From: Clostridiales bacterium
Lineage (GTDB): Bacteria > Bacillota > Clostridia > Oscillospirales > Oscillospiraceae
Reading direction: 5' to 3'
Length of the DNA stretch: 64,000 nt
Assembly: GCA_004557735.1 (NCBI GenBank)
Contig: SFFV01000012.1
Location: 1-64,000, forward strand
The first letter of the stretch is position 1, and each line of letters begins with the position of its first letter. The position numbers and the translations under genes were made by a program. Below, piece by piece: positions 47,643 through 57,422 of this stretch. The notes beneath the pieces were generated by a model, which saw nothing but the letters and a program-made list of their open reading frames with translations, did no database searches and was not told the origin of the DNA.

Positions 47643-48892
47643 TCTCATTGGATGCGCGGCAATTTGGCGGATCATGCCGCTGCGGCAAAGAGCACACGAT
47701 GGTGACGCGTTCGGTACTTATCGCGCCCGGCGTACTTCTTGCGCTGGAAGATGCGCTGCACGAAAACGGCGTAGAGGGGAAACGCTGTACGCTTTACGGC
47801 GAGCGGACCTATGCAGCAACAGCGGGACGCCATCCGTATGCGGAGCAGGAGATCATCCTCCCTTCCAAAGGCCTTCACGCCGACGAAAAAGCCGTGGCAC
47901 GCACGCTTGCCGAGCTGCACGGAGATACCAAGGTGCTGATCGCCGTCGGCAGCGGCACGATCCACGATATCGCGCGCTACTGCGCGCACGAGCGCGGGCT
48001 CCGTTTTGTTTCCTGCCCTACGGCAGCAAGTGTAGACGGCTCTTGCAGCACGGTGGCCGCTATGACGTGGCACGGATATAAAAAGACATTGCCCGCCGTA
48101 GCGCCGGAAATCGTTGCGGCCGATACCGACGTCCTCCGCGCAGCGCCCATCGAGCTGGTGCGCAGCGGTGTCGGCGATATTCTCGCTAAATATACCGCGC
48201 TTGCCGACTGGCGGATGGCGCATGCGCTGACAGGGGAATATTTCTGCCCCGAGATCCACGACTTGATGCATACTGCGGCTGACGCTGCGGTGGAAAGCGT
48301 GGACGGCATTCTCCGCGGCGAGCCGGAAGCGTTTGAGAACGTGACAAAGGCGCTTGTGCTCAGCGGCATCGCCATGCAGATGATGGGCAATTCCCGCCCG
48401 GCATCCGGCGCAGAGCATCACATCGCGCACCTCATCGAAATGCATCCGCCGCAGCTGCCGGTCGCTTTTTCGGCGCTGCACGGAGAAAAAACGGGCGTTG
48501 GCACGATCCTCGCGGCACGGGAATACAAACGCCTTGCGGAAATCGAAGATATTGCGCCGCTTATCCAAAGATATGCTCCGTTTCCGGCGGAGAAAATGCG
48601 AGCTTTTTTCGGTGTGCGGCTTTGCCGATCCATCGAGGAGGAAAACCGATGCGATTGTCTCGCGGAGGTCACACCGGAACGACTGGGCGAAAGCTGGCAG
48701 CAGCTTCGGGAGATCATCGCCGCAATCCCAGAGCCGGAGGCGCTTTTTCGTGTTCTGGAACGGCCGGACGCCAAACGTACGCCGGAGGATATCGGCGTTT
48801 CGTCTGCGGATTTGGATAAGCTCCTGCGCTACTCGCCCCTTGTGCGGAATCGCCTTACGCTTATGCGCACCCGCCGGCTGATTGGCGCGTAA
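47639..48892 (+). CDS. araM: AraM/EgsA-like sn-glycerol-1-phosphate dehydrogenase
   Basis: A 417-residue protein of the iron-alcohol/glycerol-1-phosphate dehydrogenase family. Seen: VLIAVGSGTIHDIARYCAHE (NAD loop), VSCPTAASVDGSCSTVAAMT, the metal-site stretch RSGVGDILAKYTALADW, and histidines in GAEHHIAHLIEMHPPQLP and ALHGEKTGVGTIL. Bacillus AraM is encoded in the arabinose operon and makes glycerol-1-phosphate; why it goes with arabinose is unclear. The extra C-terminal 80 residues are typical of AraM. Its ATG overlaps the araB stop (ATGA). Confidence 0.93.
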   Translation: MISLDARQFGGSCRCGKEHTMVTRSVLIAPGVLLALEDALHENGVEGKRCTLYGERTYAATAGRHPYAEQEIILPSKGLHADEKAVARTLAELHGDTKVLIAVGSGTIHDIARYCAHERGLRFVSCPTAASVDGSCSTVAAMTWHGYKKTLPAVAPEIVAADTDVLRAAPIELVRSGVGDILAKYTALADWRMAHALTGEYFCPEIHDLMHTAADAAVESVDGILRGEPEAFENVTKALVLSGIAMQMMGNSRPASGAEHHIAHLIEMHPPQLPVAFSALHGEKTGVGTILAAREYKRLAEIEDIAPLIQRYAPFPAEKMRAFFGVRLCRSIEEENRCDCLAEVTPERLGESWQQLREIIAAIPEPEALFRVLERPDAKRTPEDIGVSSADLDKLLRYSPLVRNRLTLMRTRRLIGA

Positions 48893-48907
48893 ATGAATGA
48901 AATTAAC

Positions 48908-48946
48908 GATCGCCTGCCTTTTGTACCGAAAAGGCAGGCGATCTTT
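48908..48946 (+). terminator. terminator of the arabinose operon
   Basis: GATCGCCTGCCTT (48908-48920) and AAGGCAGGCGATC (48931-48943) are perfect inverses, followed by TTTAC. Confidence 0.88.
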
Positions 48947-48969
48947 ACACAAATTTAAGGGAGTCTTTA

Positions 48970-48997
48970 TTGAAAAAGAGCGAAAAAATGATATACT
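48970..48997 (+). promoter_or_regulatory. promoter of the P-type ATPase
   Basis: TTGAAA (48970-48975) and TATACT (48992-48997), spacer 16. It places transcription start near 49004 and so rules out ATPase start codons before that. Confidence 0.75.
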
Positions 48998-49031
48998 AAC
49001 AAATATTGTATTTTTGAAAGGATTCGCTGCT

Positions 49032-51455
49032 TTGAAGCCGTTCCGCAGAAAAAAAGAAGAGGAAGCCGTCCGGCAGGAGATCGCCGTGAAGGAGACGGCG
49101 CCCTTTGAGGGACTCACCGAGGCCGAGGCCGCCGCGCGCGCCGCCGCGGGGTGGGCGAACCTTCCCGTCGAGCCGCCTGCGCGCACCGCGGGGCAGATCG
49201 TGCGGGAGAATCTTCTCACCTATTTTAACCTTGTCTTTCTTGTGCTCGCGCTGTGTCTTGTGGCGGTGAAGGCCTCGATACTGAACCTTTCGTTCATCGT
49301 CGTCGTCATTATTAACGCTGTCATTGGCATCGTGCAGGAGCTGCGCAGCAAAAAGGCGCTCGACGCGCTGCATATTCTGACCGCGCCGCAATGCGCCGTC
49401 GTGCGCGAGGGGAAGGAACGGCGCGTAGAGGTCTCCGAACTCGTGCGCGACGATATCGTGCTCTTCACGTCCGGCGGACAGGTCTGTGCCGACGCCGTCG
49501 TGGTAGACGGCGCGTGCCTTGTGAATGAGGCGCTCGTCACCGGCGAGGCGGACGAGATACGCAAAGCGCCGGGCGATACGCTGCTCTCCGGCAGCTTTCT
49601 TGTCTCCGGCATGTGCCGCGCACGGCTCACCGCCGTGGGCGCGGATTCGTTCGTCAGCCGTCTGACGCTCGACGCGAAGGCGCAGAAAAAGCGTCAGGCC
49701 AGGGGTATGATGAAGGCGCTGAACGACCTTGTCAAATGGATCGGCATCGGCATCATTCCGATGGGCGTGCTGCTCGTTGTGAAGGAGGTCCACTGGCTCG
49801 GCCGGAGCATCCCCGCGGGCGTCACGTCCACGGTCGGCGCGCTCGTCGGCATGATCCCGGAGGGAGTGTATCTGCTCACGAGCCTCGCGCTCGTGGCGGG
49901 CGTGCTGCGTCTGGCGCAGAAAAAGACAATGTGCCGCGAGATGGACTGCATCGAAACGCTCGCGCGCGTCGATACGCTCTGCGTGGACAAGACCGGCACG
50001 GTGACGGAAAACAAAATGATCGTGGACGATATCGTCCCGCTCTGCCCCGACCGGTTCATCGCCGCGGACATCCACATGATCATGGCGGACTACTGCGCGG
50101 CGATGCGCGGCGACAACGACACCATGGCGGCGCTGCGGAAATTCTTCACCGGTGAGGTGAACCAGCGCGCGATTGCGGTGCTCCCGTTCACAAGCGCGAG
50201 GAAATACGGCGGCGTTTCGTTCCATGAGGACGAGACCTACCTTCTCGGCGCGCCGGAGGTTATTCTCGGCGGCGATTTTGACGCCTATAAGGAAAAAATC
50301 GATTATTACAGCGCGAAGGGCTGCCGCGTGCTGCTCCTTGCGCTCTATGACGGGCAGCTCACGGACGAGAAGCTCACCGCCGGGCGCCTGCCGATATCGC
50401 TTGTGCTGCTCTCCAACAGGATCCGCGCCGAGGCGCCGGATACGTTCGCGTGGTTTGCGCGCGAGGGGGTTTCGGTGCGCGTGATCTCCGGCGACAACCC
50501 GCTCACCGTTTCCGAGGTCGCCCGCCGCGCGGGCATCCCGGACGCGGACCGGGCGGTGGACGCCCGCACGCTCGAAACCGACGAACAGGTCGAAAAGGCG
50601 GCGCGCGAATGCGTTGTATTCGGCCGCGTGACGCCGGAGATGAAGCGCCGGCTTGTCCTCGCGCTCAAAAAACAGGGCCACACCGTCGCCATGACCGGCG
50701 ACGGCGTGAACGACGTGCTCGCGCTCAAGGAGGCCGACTGCTCCATCGCCGTGGCCTCGGGAAGCGACGTTGCCTGTCAGGTATCGCAGATCGTTCTGAC
50801 CGACTCAAACTTCGCCTCGCTCCCGGACGTTGTCGCCGAGGGGCGGCGCGTCATCAACAACATTGAGCGCTCGGCCTCGCTCTACTTTGTGAAGAACATG
50901 TTCTCCGTTGCAATGGCGGTCATCAGCCTGATCTTCACTCTGCCGTATCCGCTCAGCCCCGCGCAGCTCGGCCTTGTGAACTGCATGACGATCGGCATTC
51001 CGGCGTTCATCCTCGCAATGGAGCCGAACCGCTCGCTCGTGCGGGGGAAATTCCTCAAAAACGTCGTGCGGCGCGCGCTCCCGGCGGCGCTGACGGATAT
51101 TTTGCTCGTCGGCGGCGTGATGCTCTTCTATCTGGCCGCCGATCTCCCGGACACGGCCATGAGCACGATCTGCGCCGGGGTGATGGGCGTTGTCGGGCTT
51201 ATGATGGTCCACCAGACGGCGAAGCCCTACAACAAGCTGCGCCTTGCGATGATCTGTGTGCTCGCGCTCGGCTTTGCGGGAAGTTTCTTGTTCCTCAAGG
51301 CCCTTTTCAATCTTGTGACGCTCGATTTTCTCAGCGCGCTCGTGCTCGCGGTGTTCGCGCTTCTCGCCTGGCCGGTGATGAATGCGGTGTATAAGCTGGG
51401 AGACAAGATCGCTGCTCTCGCGCAGCGGCGGAAGAAAACAAAAACGGAGGATTAA
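49032..51455 (+). CDS. cation-transporting P-type ATPase
   Basis: An 807-residue pump. Seen: membrane pair near 60-100, A-domain TGEADEIRKAPGD (TGEA instead of the usual TGES, with the catalytic Glu kept), the M4 motif MIPEGVYLL (275-283), phosphorylation site CVDKTGTVTENK (Asp319), and the hinge MTGDGVNDVLALKEADCSIA. The C-terminal half has six more membrane segments. N-terminal heavy-metal domains are absent. The cation is not clear; PEGV and the lack of CPx argue against copper or cadmium. The start is a TTG at 49032 with AAAGGA 11 bases before it; earlier codons lie before the promoter. Confidence 0.9.
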   Translation: MKPFRRKKEEEAVRQEIAVKETAPFEGLTEAEAAARAAAGWANLPVEPPARTAGQIVRENLLTYFNLVFLVLALCLVAVKASILNLSFIVVVIINAVIGIVQELRSKKALDALHILTAPQCAVVREGKERRVEVSELVRDDIVLFTSGGQVCADAVVVDGACLVNEALVTGEADEIRKAPGDTLLSGSFLVSGMCRARLTAVGADSFVSRLTLDAKAQKKRQARGMMKALNDLVKWIGIGIIPMGVLLVVKEVHWLGRSIPAGVTSTVGALVGMIPEGVYLLTSLALVAGVLRLAQKKTMCREMDCIETLARVDTLCVDKTGTVTENKMIVDDIVPLCPDRFIAADIHMIMADYCAAMRGDNDTMAALRKFFTGEVNQRAIAVLPFTSARKYGGVSFHEDETYLLGAPEVILGGDFDAYKEKIDYYSAKGCRVLLLALYDGQLTDEKLTAGRLPISLVLLSNRIRAEAPDTFAWFAREGVSVRVISGDNPLTVSEVARRAGIPDADRAVDARTLETDEQVEKAARECVVFGRVTPEMKRRLVLALKKQGHTVAMTGDGVNDVLALKEADCSIAVASGSDVACQVSQIVLTDSNFASLPDVVAEGRRVINNIERSASLYFVKNMFSVAMAVISLIFTLPYPLSPAQLGLVNCMTIGIPAFILAMEPNRSLVRGKFLKNVVRRALPAALTDILLVGGVMLFYLAADLPDTAMSTICAGVMGVVGLMMVHQTAKPYNKLRLAMICVLALGFAGSFLFLKALFNLVTLDFLSALVLAVFALLAWPVMNAVYKLGDKIAALAQRRKKTKTED

Positions 51456-51483
51456 GCCGCCGAAATACCGGCGGCGTAATGCC

Positions 51484-51936
51484 ATGAAAGACATTCTGCT
51501 CACGTTTCTTGTAGCGATGGTCCCGGTCGTGGAGCTGCGCGGCGCGATCCCGTTCGGCGTCGTGCGCGGGCTGAACCTCTGGACGGCGATCATCGCCTCG
51601 ATGCTTGGCAACCTTGTGCCGGTGCCGTTCATCATTCTCTTCATCCGCAAGATCTTTGCATGGATGCGCGCGCATATGCCGAAGCTCGACGGGCTCGTCC
51701 TCCGCATGGAGAAGAAGGCGGAGAAAAACCGCGCCACCGTGGAAAAGTACGCGTTCTGGGGCCTTGTCATCCTTGTGGCCATCCCGCTGCCCGGCACGGG
51801 CGCGTGGACGGGCGCGCTCGTCGCGGCCATGATGGAGATGCGGCTCAAGCGTGCGTTCCCGGCCATCGCCATCGGCGTTGCGATCGCGGGCGTGATCGTC
51901 TCGGTCATCACCTACGGAGCGCAGGCCATTTTTTAG
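51484..51936 (+). CDS. COG2426 small multidrug-export-like membrane protein
   Basis: A 150-residue protein with about four membrane segments. Seen: LVAMVPVVELRGAIPFGVVR at the start, GNLVPVPFIILFIRKI and the conserved VAIPLPGTGAWTGALVAAM loop. This family is usually labelled small multi-drug export protein without experiment. The start at 51484 has only a weak ribosome site; it may be translated by coupling after the ATPase, which ends 29 bases before. A short stem GCCGCCG/CGGCGGC lies between the two genes. Confidence 0.88.
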   Translation: MKDILLTFLVAMVPVVELRGAIPFGVVRGLNLWTAIIASMLGNLVPVPFIILFIRKIFAWMRAHMPKLDGLVLRMEKKAEKNRATVEKYAFWGLVILVAIPLPGTGAWTGALVAAMMEMRLKRAFPAIAIGVAIAGVIVSVITYGAQAIF

Positions 51937-51953
51937 TTTCGTAAGAGGTACAT

Positions 51954-53099
51954 ATGAATCAGAAGGAACTCAACGAGCTCCGCCGCCGGTTCCGGCCGGA
52001 GCGGAGCGGCATCACGCATGTGTACGGCTGCTTTGTCAACGGCAGCCGTGAGATCGTCGCCGAGACGGAGGTCTCTCTCGGCATGTCCGGCAGAGAGGAG
52101 CAGGAGATGTATCTCACGCTCCTGCGCAAAACGCTCTCCGGCTCGCTCGGGCGCAATCTCATCGATATCGCGTTTGAAACGAAGCAGGTCGCCGGAAGCG
52201 ACGAGCACCGGCTTTTACAGGCCCTGCGCGAAAGCGCGTGCGCCGACGAAGCCGCGCGGCGTGAGCTCTGCTCCCGGATCATCGGCTCGCTCGATATGCA
52301 GGGCGAAAACTACCTCATCCTGCTCGCGGGCGACGCCTGCGACGTGCCGCGCCGCAGCGCAGACGGCGGGACGGACGGGATGGGCGACGAGGTGTTCCGC
52401 TTCTTCGTCTGCACGGTCTGCCCCGTGAAGGACGCGACGGCGGCGCTGCGGTATTTTTCGGAGGAACGCGCCTTTCACGGCGCCTCCACCGGCCAGACCG
52501 TCGCGGCCCCGGCGCTCGGCTTCCTCTTCCCGGCCTTTGACGACCGCCGGGCGAACATTTATAACGCGCTCTACTTCAGCCGCGACACCGCGGAGATCCA
52601 CCCCGAGCTGATCGACGGGCTGTTCCGCGTCGCGCCGCCGATGTCCGCCGCCGAGCAGAAGGAGACGTTCTCCGAAACGCTTGCCGCGGCGCTCGACACC
52701 GACTGCCGGTTCGACGTCGTGCAGGCCGTACACGAAAACCTGCGCAGCCGCATCGAGGAACACAGGGAATCCAAAGATCCGGACGCGCTGGAGATCACGG
52801 CGCGCGACGTGGTGAGCGTGCTGCGCACGAGCGGCGTGCCGCTCGAAAAAACCGAGAAATTCGAGCGCGAATGCGAAAAGCGCTACGGCGCGCACGCCGC
52901 GCTCGACCCGAACAACATTGTCGAGAGCAGGAAGCTGGAGATCGTAACGCCGGAGGTGAAGATCACGCTCCCCGGCGAGTTTGGCTACCTTGTGGAAACA
53001 CGGGAGATCGACGGGCGGAAATACATCCTCATCCCCGCCGACGGCGGCGTGGAGGTAAACGGCATCGGCGTGAATCTCCCGGACGGAAAAAAAGAATAA
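51954..53099 (+). CDS. DUF4317 family protein
   Basis: A 381-residue cytosolic protein found almost only in Clostridia. Seen: the start NQKELNELRRRFRPERSGIT then HVYGCFVNGSREIVAETEVS, and the family segment FPAFDDRRANIYNALYFSRD. No membrane segment, signal peptide or catalytic motif is apparent. The function is unknown. ATG at 51954 follows TAAGAGGTACAT. It lies 17 bases after the COG2426 gene, and a strong terminator follows, so the ATPase, exporter and DUF4317 genes probably form one transcript. Confidence 0.92.
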   Translation: MNQKELNELRRRFRPERSGITHVYGCFVNGSREIVAETEVSLGMSGREEQEMYLTLLRKTLSGSLGRNLIDIAFETKQVAGSDEHRLLQALRESACADEAARRELCSRIIGSLDMQGENYLILLAGDACDVPRRSADGGTDGMGDEVFRFFVCTVCPVKDATAALRYFSEERAFHGASTGQTVAAPALGFLFPAFDDRRANIYNALYFSRDTAEIHPELIDGLFRVAPPMSAAEQKETFSETLAAALDTDCRFDVVQAVHENLRSRIEEHRESKDPDALEITARDVVSVLRTSGVPLEKTEKFERECEKRYGAHAALDPNNIVESRKLEIVTPEVKITLPGEFGYLVETREIDGRKYILIPADGGVEVNGIGVNLPDGKKE

Positions 53100-53105
53100 C
53101 GAAAA

Positions 53106-53142
53106 GCCCCGGCTTCACGATCGGAAGAAGCCGGGATTTTTT
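53106..53142 (+). terminator. terminator of the DUF4317 transcript
   Basis: CCCGGCTTC (53108-53116) pairs with GAAGCCGGG (53127-53135), then ATTTTTT. The stem also encodes the last codons and stop of the convergent flippase gene (stop at 53115). Confidence 0.9.
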
Positions 53143-54443
53143 ACCACCTTCCGCAGCCGAAGGAGACTGAGCGTAAAGTTGAACAGCTCGCAGAGATAGA
53201 GCGTCGCAAGATAGCCCGTGAGCGCCCAGCGGGGCAGCAGCGCCCACACGAGCACGAGCCCGAGCGCGGCCTCGGCAATGTTGAACGCCATGGACGCCAT
53301 CATCTGCCCCAGACCCTTGAGACAGCCGTCGGTAACGATGTCGGTATAGAGAAACGGCACCATCGGCGCGAGCAGCCGGAGAAAGCGCGCGGCCTCGGCG
53401 CTGCCGTAGAGCAGCATTCCGAGCGGGCGGGCGAAAACGAAAAAGACCGCTGCCGCGCAGAGCGAGAGGAGGAACGTTTTCCCGAGCATCTCCCGCACGC
53501 TCCGGCGCACCCGCTCGCGCTCCCCGGCAACCTGCATTTCCGTGAGCGCCGGGACAAGCAGCTCCGCGACCGAGAGCGGGAGACACGACGGCAGAAGCAA
53601 AACCGGCATCGCCATGCCGTTGATGACGCCGTACCCCGCGAGAGCGCTCTCGGCGCTGAGCCCCGAGAGACGCAGCCCCCGCGGCACGAGAAGCTGACGG
53701 AAGGTGTTGAGCGCGCTCCGCGCATAGGCAGACGAGGCGAGCGGCAGCGCGATGCGCAGCATCCGCGGCGTGAGAGCGGCCCCGCATTCACCCGCCGGAC
53801 AGAACCGTTTCCGGTCGGCAAGATAAAGCACGGCAAGCGCGAACGAGAGCGCGATCTCCGCCGCGGTACCGGCCATGGAGAGCGCCGCGCACACCCCGGC
53901 GAGATCGCTCCGGCCGTACCCTGTGAGAAGGAGCATCGAAAGCCCCATGCGCAGAAGCTGTGCGAAAAACTGCGAGAGCGCCGTTTTCCACACCCGGCCG
54001 ACGGCGGTGAAGTATCCGGACAGGGCGCTCGAGAGCGCAAGCGCCGGGAGCGAGGGCGCCGCGGCGCACAGCGCGCGGACCGAGCGGGCGTCCCCGATCC
54101 AGAGAAAGCCGATCGGCTCGGCAAGGAGAAAGAGAATGGCCGCCGCGCTCAGCCCGAAAAAAAGCGCATAGACGCAGCACCGGCGCATCACGGCGCGGAC
54201 GCTTCCGCCGCGGCTCTGCCCCAGCTCTTCGGCGAGCAGCCGCGTGACGGAAAATCGGATGCCGGATACCGCGAGCGTTATAAAAAGAAAGCCGACGCTC
54301 CCGACAAGCTGGAAAAGCCCGATGCCCGCCGCGCCGATATGCGCGGCCAGCCATACCTGCCAGAGCATCGAAAGCGACTGCATAACGAGCGATGAAACCG
54401 TCAGCAGCGCGGCGTTTTTCCGGATCGATCTCCACAGCCCCAT
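53115..54443 (-). CDS. MATE/MurJ-like flippase, SpoVB type
   Basis: A 442-residue membrane protein with about 12-14 hydrophobic segments. Seen: the start NAALLTVSSLVMQSLSMLWQ, AAGIGLFQLVGSVGFLFITL, and the repeat-like second half with LLVPALTEMQ and KGLGQMMASMAFNIAEAAL. It belongs to the polysaccharide-export/SpoVB family that flips lipid-linked precursors; SpoVB acts in spore cortex formation. The start at 54443 follows CGGGGAGGGATCGTCTTT. It stands alone, converging on DUF4317. It might serve either cortex or another surface polymer. Confidence 0.87.
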   Translation of the reverse strand: MGLWRSIRKNAALLTVSSLVMQSLSMLWQVWLAAHIGAAGIGLFQLVGSVGFLFITLAVSGIRFSVTRLLAEELGQSRGGSVRAVMRRCCVYALFFGLSAAAILFLLAEPIGFLWIGDARSVRALCAAAPSLPALALSSALSGYFTAVGRVWKTALSQFFAQLLRMGLSMLLLTGYGRSDLAGVCAALSMAGTAAEIALSFALAVLYLADRKRFCPAGECGAALTPRMLRIALPLASSAYARSALNTFRQLLVPRGLRLSGLSAESALAGYGVINGMAMPVLLLPSCLPLSVAELLVPALTEMQVAGERERVRRSVREMLGKTFLLSLCAAAVFFVFARPLGMLLYGSAEAARFLRLLAPMVPFLYTDIVTDGCLKGLGQMMASMAFNIAEAALGLVLVWALLPRWALTGYLATLYLCELFNFTLSLLRLRKVVKNPGFFRS

Positions 54444-54743
54444 AAAGACGATCCCTCCCCGTGCTCAAGTCTATGCGCGGCGCGGAGAGAAATAGAAGAA
54501 AAGAAAACCGCGTCCGGCAGAGCGCGATTTATACTGCCCCTCCAATATAGCCTGTCGAAAAACCGACAGACTGGATGAAAAAAGAACGTCAAGTTGGAAA
54601 AACCGGGCAATTTCGACGGCAGAATACACAAAGAAAAAAGATATAGTTGCAGAATAAATCGACGCTTGTTATAATAATTATGGTATGGATATAGATAATA
54701 TCCCCCGCGCTTCCCCACATAAAAAAAGGAGGAGAAAGATCGC
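54444..54743. other. intergenic region with promoter
   Basis: About 300 bases without a gene between the divergent flippase and oxidoreductase genes. It holds the plus-strand promoter at 54647-54675, an inverted repeat CTGTCG/CGACAG near 54551-54568, and a purine-rich leader with AAAGGAGGAGAAAG. No minus-strand promoter is clear. Confidence 0.6.
54647..54675 (+). promoter_or_regulatory. promoter of the flavin oxidoreductase gene
   Basis: TTGCAG (54647-54652) and TATAAT (54670-54675) with a 17-base spacer, 69 bases before the start codon. Confidence 0.85.
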
Positions 54744-56811
54744 ATGAACGAAAAGTACAGTCCCCTGTTTACCCCGTGGAAGATCGGCAACTGCGAGATC
54801 AAAAACCGCATTGTGCAGGTGTCGATGGGCGGCACGTCCCTGTTCGGCTGGCTGGAGCCCTGCCACTTCGACAACGGCGTATCACATCCTCAACCGCGCC
54901 CAGAACAACGTCGGCCTGGTGCTGCCGGGCATGCAGTGCGTGCGCGACACGATGGGCATTCCCGGCCGTCACTGGCTGTATCAGAACAAACGCATGTTCC
55001 GCGAGCTTGCCGAGTGGATGCCGGAATTTCACAAGACGGGCGCGAAGCTCTTCATCCAGCTCGCCGCCGGCTTCGGCCGCAGCATGGCCATCAACCAGAT
55101 GATGGTCGATATGCTCCAGAAGAAGGCGTTCGGCGCCGTCGCCAAGGGCATCGTGGACGTGGAGTACTGCTGCGCTTCCGCCTCCGAGACCCCCAACCGC
55201 TGGTATCCGGAGCTCAAGTCCCGCGCGCTGACGAGAGAAGAAATCCACGAGATGGTCGACGCTTTCGGCAAGACCGCGAAGATGCTCATGGACGCCGGCG
55301 TTGACGGTGTGGAGATCCACGCCGTGCACGAGGGCTATCTCCTTGACCAGTTCACCATCGCCAACATGAACTACCGTACCGACGAGTACGGCGGATCGTT
55401 CGAGAACCGTTACCGCTTCCCCGTGGAGATCGTGCAGGAGATCAAAAAGCAGTGCGGCAAGGACTTCCCCGTGTCGCTGCGCTATTCCGTCGTATCCAAG
55501 ACGAAGGGCTTCGGTCAGGGCGCTGTCCCCGGCGAAGAGTTCGTTGAGTTTGGCCGCGATATGGCCGAATCCGAAAAGGCCGTCAAGTACCTCGAGGATG
55601 CCGGCTACGACATGTTCAACTGCGACAACGGCACCTACGACGCCTGGTACTGGGCGCACCCGCCGGTCTATATGCCGCACAACTGCAACATCGCGGAAGT
55701 GGAGCATATCAAGAACTTCACCACCAAGCCGGTCGTCTGCGCCGGCAAGATGGAGCCGGAGTTCGCCGCGAAAGAGATCGCCGAGGGCCGCATCGACGCG
55801 ATGGGCGTCGGCCGTCAGAACCTTGTCGATCCCGAATGGATCAACAAGCTCCTTGAGGACCGCGAAGAGGAGATCAAGCCCTGCATCAACTGCCACAACG
55901 CCTGCTTCAACTTCAACTGCTCCAAGGGCACGCCCAACATGCAGCCGATGGACGATGCGCTGCATCTTGCCCGCTGCGCGCTGACCCCGCCCACGCTGCA
56001 GCACAACAAGTACAAAATCGTCCCGACGAAGAAACCCAAGAAGGTCGCCATCGTCGGCGGCGGCATCGGCGGCATGGAGTGCGCCCTTGTTCTCAAGAAG
56101 CGCGGCCATACCCCGGTCATCTATGAAAAGAGCGACAAGCTCGGCGGCATGTACAACTATGCCTCCGCCATGTCCTTCAAGGAAGCCGACAAGAAGCTGC
56201 TTGCGTGGTATGACCGCGAGCTGAAAAAGGCCGGTATCGAGGTGCATTTCAACACCGAGATCGACCCGATCAACCCGCTGCTGCGTCAGTACGACGAGGT
56301 CATCATCTGCACCGGCGCCGTGCCGAAGAAGCTCCCCGTGCCCGGCTTCAACAAGACCATCACGTTTGAAGAGCTGCTCACCGGCGACAAGGACCACGGC
56401 GACAAGATCGTGTTCTTCGGCGGCGGACAGTCTGCGTGCGAAGCGGCATATGAGCTGGTGCTCCAGGGCAAGCACCCGATCATCGTGGAATTTGCCAACG
56501 ACCTGATCGCCACGCCCGGCACCTGCCTTGCCAACGCCTCCTTCCTGCGCGAGATGCTCGTGTTCAAGAAGGTCCCCATCTATCTCGAGCACTCCATCTG
56601 CGAGATCGGCGACGGCTATGTCATGGTCAAGCCGCGCAGCGGCGGAGACGCCTTCAAGGTCGAGTGCGACAGCGTCGTCAACGGTCTGGGCTTCCGTCCC
56701 GCGCCGGTCGCGCCTGCGGGCAAGCATGTCCATCAGGTCGGCACCGCCGCGAAGTGGGGCAACCTGCGCAACGTTATCTGGGGCGCGTGGGATGTCTGCA
56801 TGAAGATCTGA
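54744..56811 (+). pseudogene. NADH:flavin oxidoreductase (enoate/dienoyl-CoA reductase type), frame broken
   Basis: A gene of about 688 codons with three parts: an Old Yellow Enzyme barrel (MNEKYSPLFTPWKIGNCEIK at the start, HAVHEGYLLDQFTIANMNYR), a [4Fe-4S] site (CINCHNACFNFNC), and FAD/NAD folds (KVAIVGGGIGGMECALVLKK, IVFFGGGQSACEAAYELVLQ). This is the layout of enoate reductase, 2,4-dienoyl-CoA reductase and bile-acid BaiCD/BaiH. The frame from 54744 fits up to CHFDNG; the protein then goes on in the +1 frame at AYHILNRAQNNVGLVLPG. The break is at about 54872-54885. It has one extra base or two lost bases. The start has AAAGGAGGAGAAAG and a good promoter, which argues that the gene is used and the break recent or a sequence error. 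Confidence 0.88.
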
Positions 56812-56839
56812 TCCTGCATACAAACGCATAAGCGAAACA

Positions 56840-56874
56840 AACCGGCGGAGGGACGATCCCTCCGCCGGTTTTCG
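56840..56874. terminator. terminator, probably bidirectional
   Basis: AACCGGCGGAGGGA (56840-56853) and TCCCTCCGCCGGTT (56857-56870) are perfect inverses, with AAA/TTTT flanks on both sides. It lies between convergent genes. Confidence 0.92.
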
Positions 56875-56891
56875 CTGCGGTCAGTTTCAAT

Positions 56892-57299
56892 TCAAAGACG
56901 ATAATAGGTGAACTCGCCTTTCGTGAGAAGGCTGTGTTCGGAATCATAAACGCACACCGTAGCCACGATGATGCGGCCTCCGCGGCGGATCACGTCGCCC
57001 TCGGCGGTCAGCGTGCCTGGCTTCCCCGGATGGAGAAACACAGTAGAGGCGTTTTGCGTTACGCAGCGGATGGTCTCCCCGGAATCGAGTGTGCGGGCGG
57101 CATACCCTCCGGCCACATCCATCATGGTGAAGAGCAGGCCGCCATGTACGATCCCGTACGGATTAAGATGGTTTTCTCCGGTGCGGCACGCGACCGTGCA
57201 GTGGCCGCCGCGCCGCTCCGTGATCTCCAGACCGCAGAGGTCGTTGAAAGGGCTGTTCTCGGAGAAAAGCGGCGCGGGGGTTTCTGTCTCTTTTTTCAT
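56892..57299 (-). CDS. PaaI-family hotdog thioesterase
   Basis: A 135-residue hotdog-fold protein that hydrolyses acyl-CoA thioesters. The key segment NPYGIVHGGLLFTMMDVAGG (about 46-65) contains the HGG active-site loop and acidic residue on the long helix. The start at 57299 is chosen because CAAGGAGCCAGCT precedes it; an ATG 27 bases further upstream has no ribosome site. A minus-strand TATAAT lies at 57332-57337. It is a single-gene unit. Its substrate could be an aryl- or short acyl-CoA. Confidence 0.9.
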   Translation of the reverse strand: MKKETETPAPLFSENSPFNDLCGLEITERRGGHCTVACRTGENHLNPYGIVHGGLLFTMMDVAGGYAARTLDSGETIRCVTQNASTVFLHPGKPGTLTAEGDVIRRGGRIIVATVCVYDSEHSLLTKGEFTYYRL

Positions 57300-57331
57300 A
57301 GCTGGCTCCTTGAAATCGTTTAGCATGGAAA

Positions 57332-57398
57332 GATTATACTCCGAACGGCGCGGAATGAAAAGAGGAGAGTTGCGCCGGAGAAAAGCCGATGATATAAT
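57332..57398. promoter_or_regulatory. divergent promoters for thioesterase and S66 peptidase
   Basis: Minus strand: TATAAT at 57337-57332 with a weak TTTTCA 17 bases upstream. Plus strand: TTGCGC (57370-57375) and TATAAT (57393-57398), spacer 17. The two lie within 70 bases of each other. Confidence 0.65.
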
Positions 57399-57422
57399 GC
57401 CGGAAAAAAAGAGGTGAATGTC

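Noticed and set aside
54744..56811. Bile-acid baiCD/baiH assignment
   Set aside because: The domain layout fits, but enoate and dienoyl-CoA reductases share it and no other bai gene is nearby.
54799..56829. Minus-strand open frame of about 676 codons opposite the flavin oxidoreductase
   Set aside because: It might seem attractive because the plus-strand gene is frame-broken, but its sequence is shadow-like and the plus strand holds all conserved motifs.
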